A DNA stretch of 64,000 bases from NCBI RefSeq assembly GCF_007290395.2, contig NZ_CP041656.2, positions 4,650,001 to 4,714,000 on the forward strand. Direction: 5' to 3'. A program made the translations under genes and the position numbers. Below the pieces are notes generated by a model, which searched no databases, was not told the origin of the DNA, and saw nothing but the letters and a program-made list of their open reading frames with translations. Of this stretch, positions 63,910 through 64,000 are shown piece by piece. Origin of the DNA: Bradyrhizobium cosmicum. Lineage in GTDB: Bacteria > Pseudomonadota > Alphaproteobacteria > Rhizobiales > Xanthobacteraceae. Numbering within the stretch: position 1 is the stretch's first letter; each line of letters starts with the position of its first letter.

Positions 63910-64000
63910 GTGGATCTTCCCGACCTCATCCGGGGCGTGAACCGCCTACTCGAGCAGACGCTCGAGGCGGAGCTCAAGCCAAGGGGCATGTCTGCTCACC
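63910..64000 (+). CDS. MarR-type transcriptional regulator, 5' end (runs off the window)
   Basis: A GTG at 63910 opens a frame VDLPDLIRGVNRLLEQTLEA continuing to the last base of the window (...LKPRGMSAH). The helical N-terminus with RGVNRLLEQTLEAELKPRGM resembles MarR-family alpha-1/alpha-2. AGGA lies about 9 nt upstream. Divergent from the AmiC-like gene, so it may regulate the amide/urease operon. Only 30 codons are visible. Confidence 0.5.
   Translation, partial: MDLPDLIRGVNRLLEQTLEAELKPRGMSAH

Overview
The window is GC-rich, densely packed alphaproteobacterial chromosome of Bradyrhizobium or Rhodopseudomonas character. The reasons are a GAGCATGATC-type palindromic repeat typical of Rhizobiales, a CtrA-type box in front of a cell-cycle-style histidine kinase, many Liv-type ABC importers, a Cox-type molybdenum hydroxylase, and many GTG/TTG starts. 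I see no tRNA, rRNA or CRISPR array.

Layout. (1) 0-9 kb, mostly housekeeping: a TRAP solute receptor, an Mrp-type Fe-S carrier ATPase, a VOC protein, a beta-hydroxyacid dehydrogenase, an NhaD-type antiporter, a membrane histidine kinase, DUF1289, a retropepsin-like protease and dusA. (2) 9.0-10.8 kb is a decayed island. It has a second, degenerate copy of the dusA 5' end (an att-like footprint), 15-bp direct repeats, a scrap of IS3-type transposase and the C-terminus of an HlyD type I secretion adaptor. (3) 10.8-32.9 kb is one long + strand locus with many overlapping genes. It holds a Liv-type importer with an AraC regulator, a LivF ATPase fused to a Tm-1-like (UPF0261) domain, a TIM-barrel partner, a giant flotillin-like protein with 11-residue coiled-coil repeats, two SRPBCC (CoxG-like) proteins, a xanthine-dehydrogenase-type Mo hydroxylase whose large subunit is split in two, CoxD/CoxE-like maturation proteins, then an amidohydrolase, a metallo-beta-lactamase-fold lactonase, an SMP-30/cysteine-hydrolase fusion and a flavodoxin-fold reductase. 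It looks like a complete uptake, hydroxylation and ring or amide opening pathway for an unidentified substrate, and it is the best candidate for an undescribed system. (4) 33.1-35.2 kb is a graveyard: a frameshifted livF, a deleted livM-livG and the tail of a peptide-binding protein.

(5) 35.2-45.5 kb is a sugar or polyol locus. A divergent LacI regulator plus SDR faces an operon of binding protein, two permeases, zinc dehydrogenase, MalK-type ATPase, PfkB kinase, tagatose-bisphosphate-aldolase-like protein and an enolase-superfamily enzyme. A perfect 16-bp palindrome just before the lacI start is the likely operator. (6) 45.6-50.9 kb holds a truncated LuxR-type regulator, an AraC regulator, an APC permease and a copper amine oxidase, which suggests amine catabolism. 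(7) 50.9-63.8 kb is a - strand nitrogen operon. In transcription order it runs: AmiC-like ligand sensor, amide/urea-type binding protein, LivHMGF transporter, amidase, ABM-domain protein, UreE, UreF, fused UreAB, divergent UreC, UreG, UreD. It appears to import an amide-like or urea-yielding compound and release ammonia. A MarR-type regulator starts on the + strand at the right edge.

All function calls come from reading the translated sequences; no database search was run. Starts were chosen from codon and ribosome-site context and are uncertain where stated.
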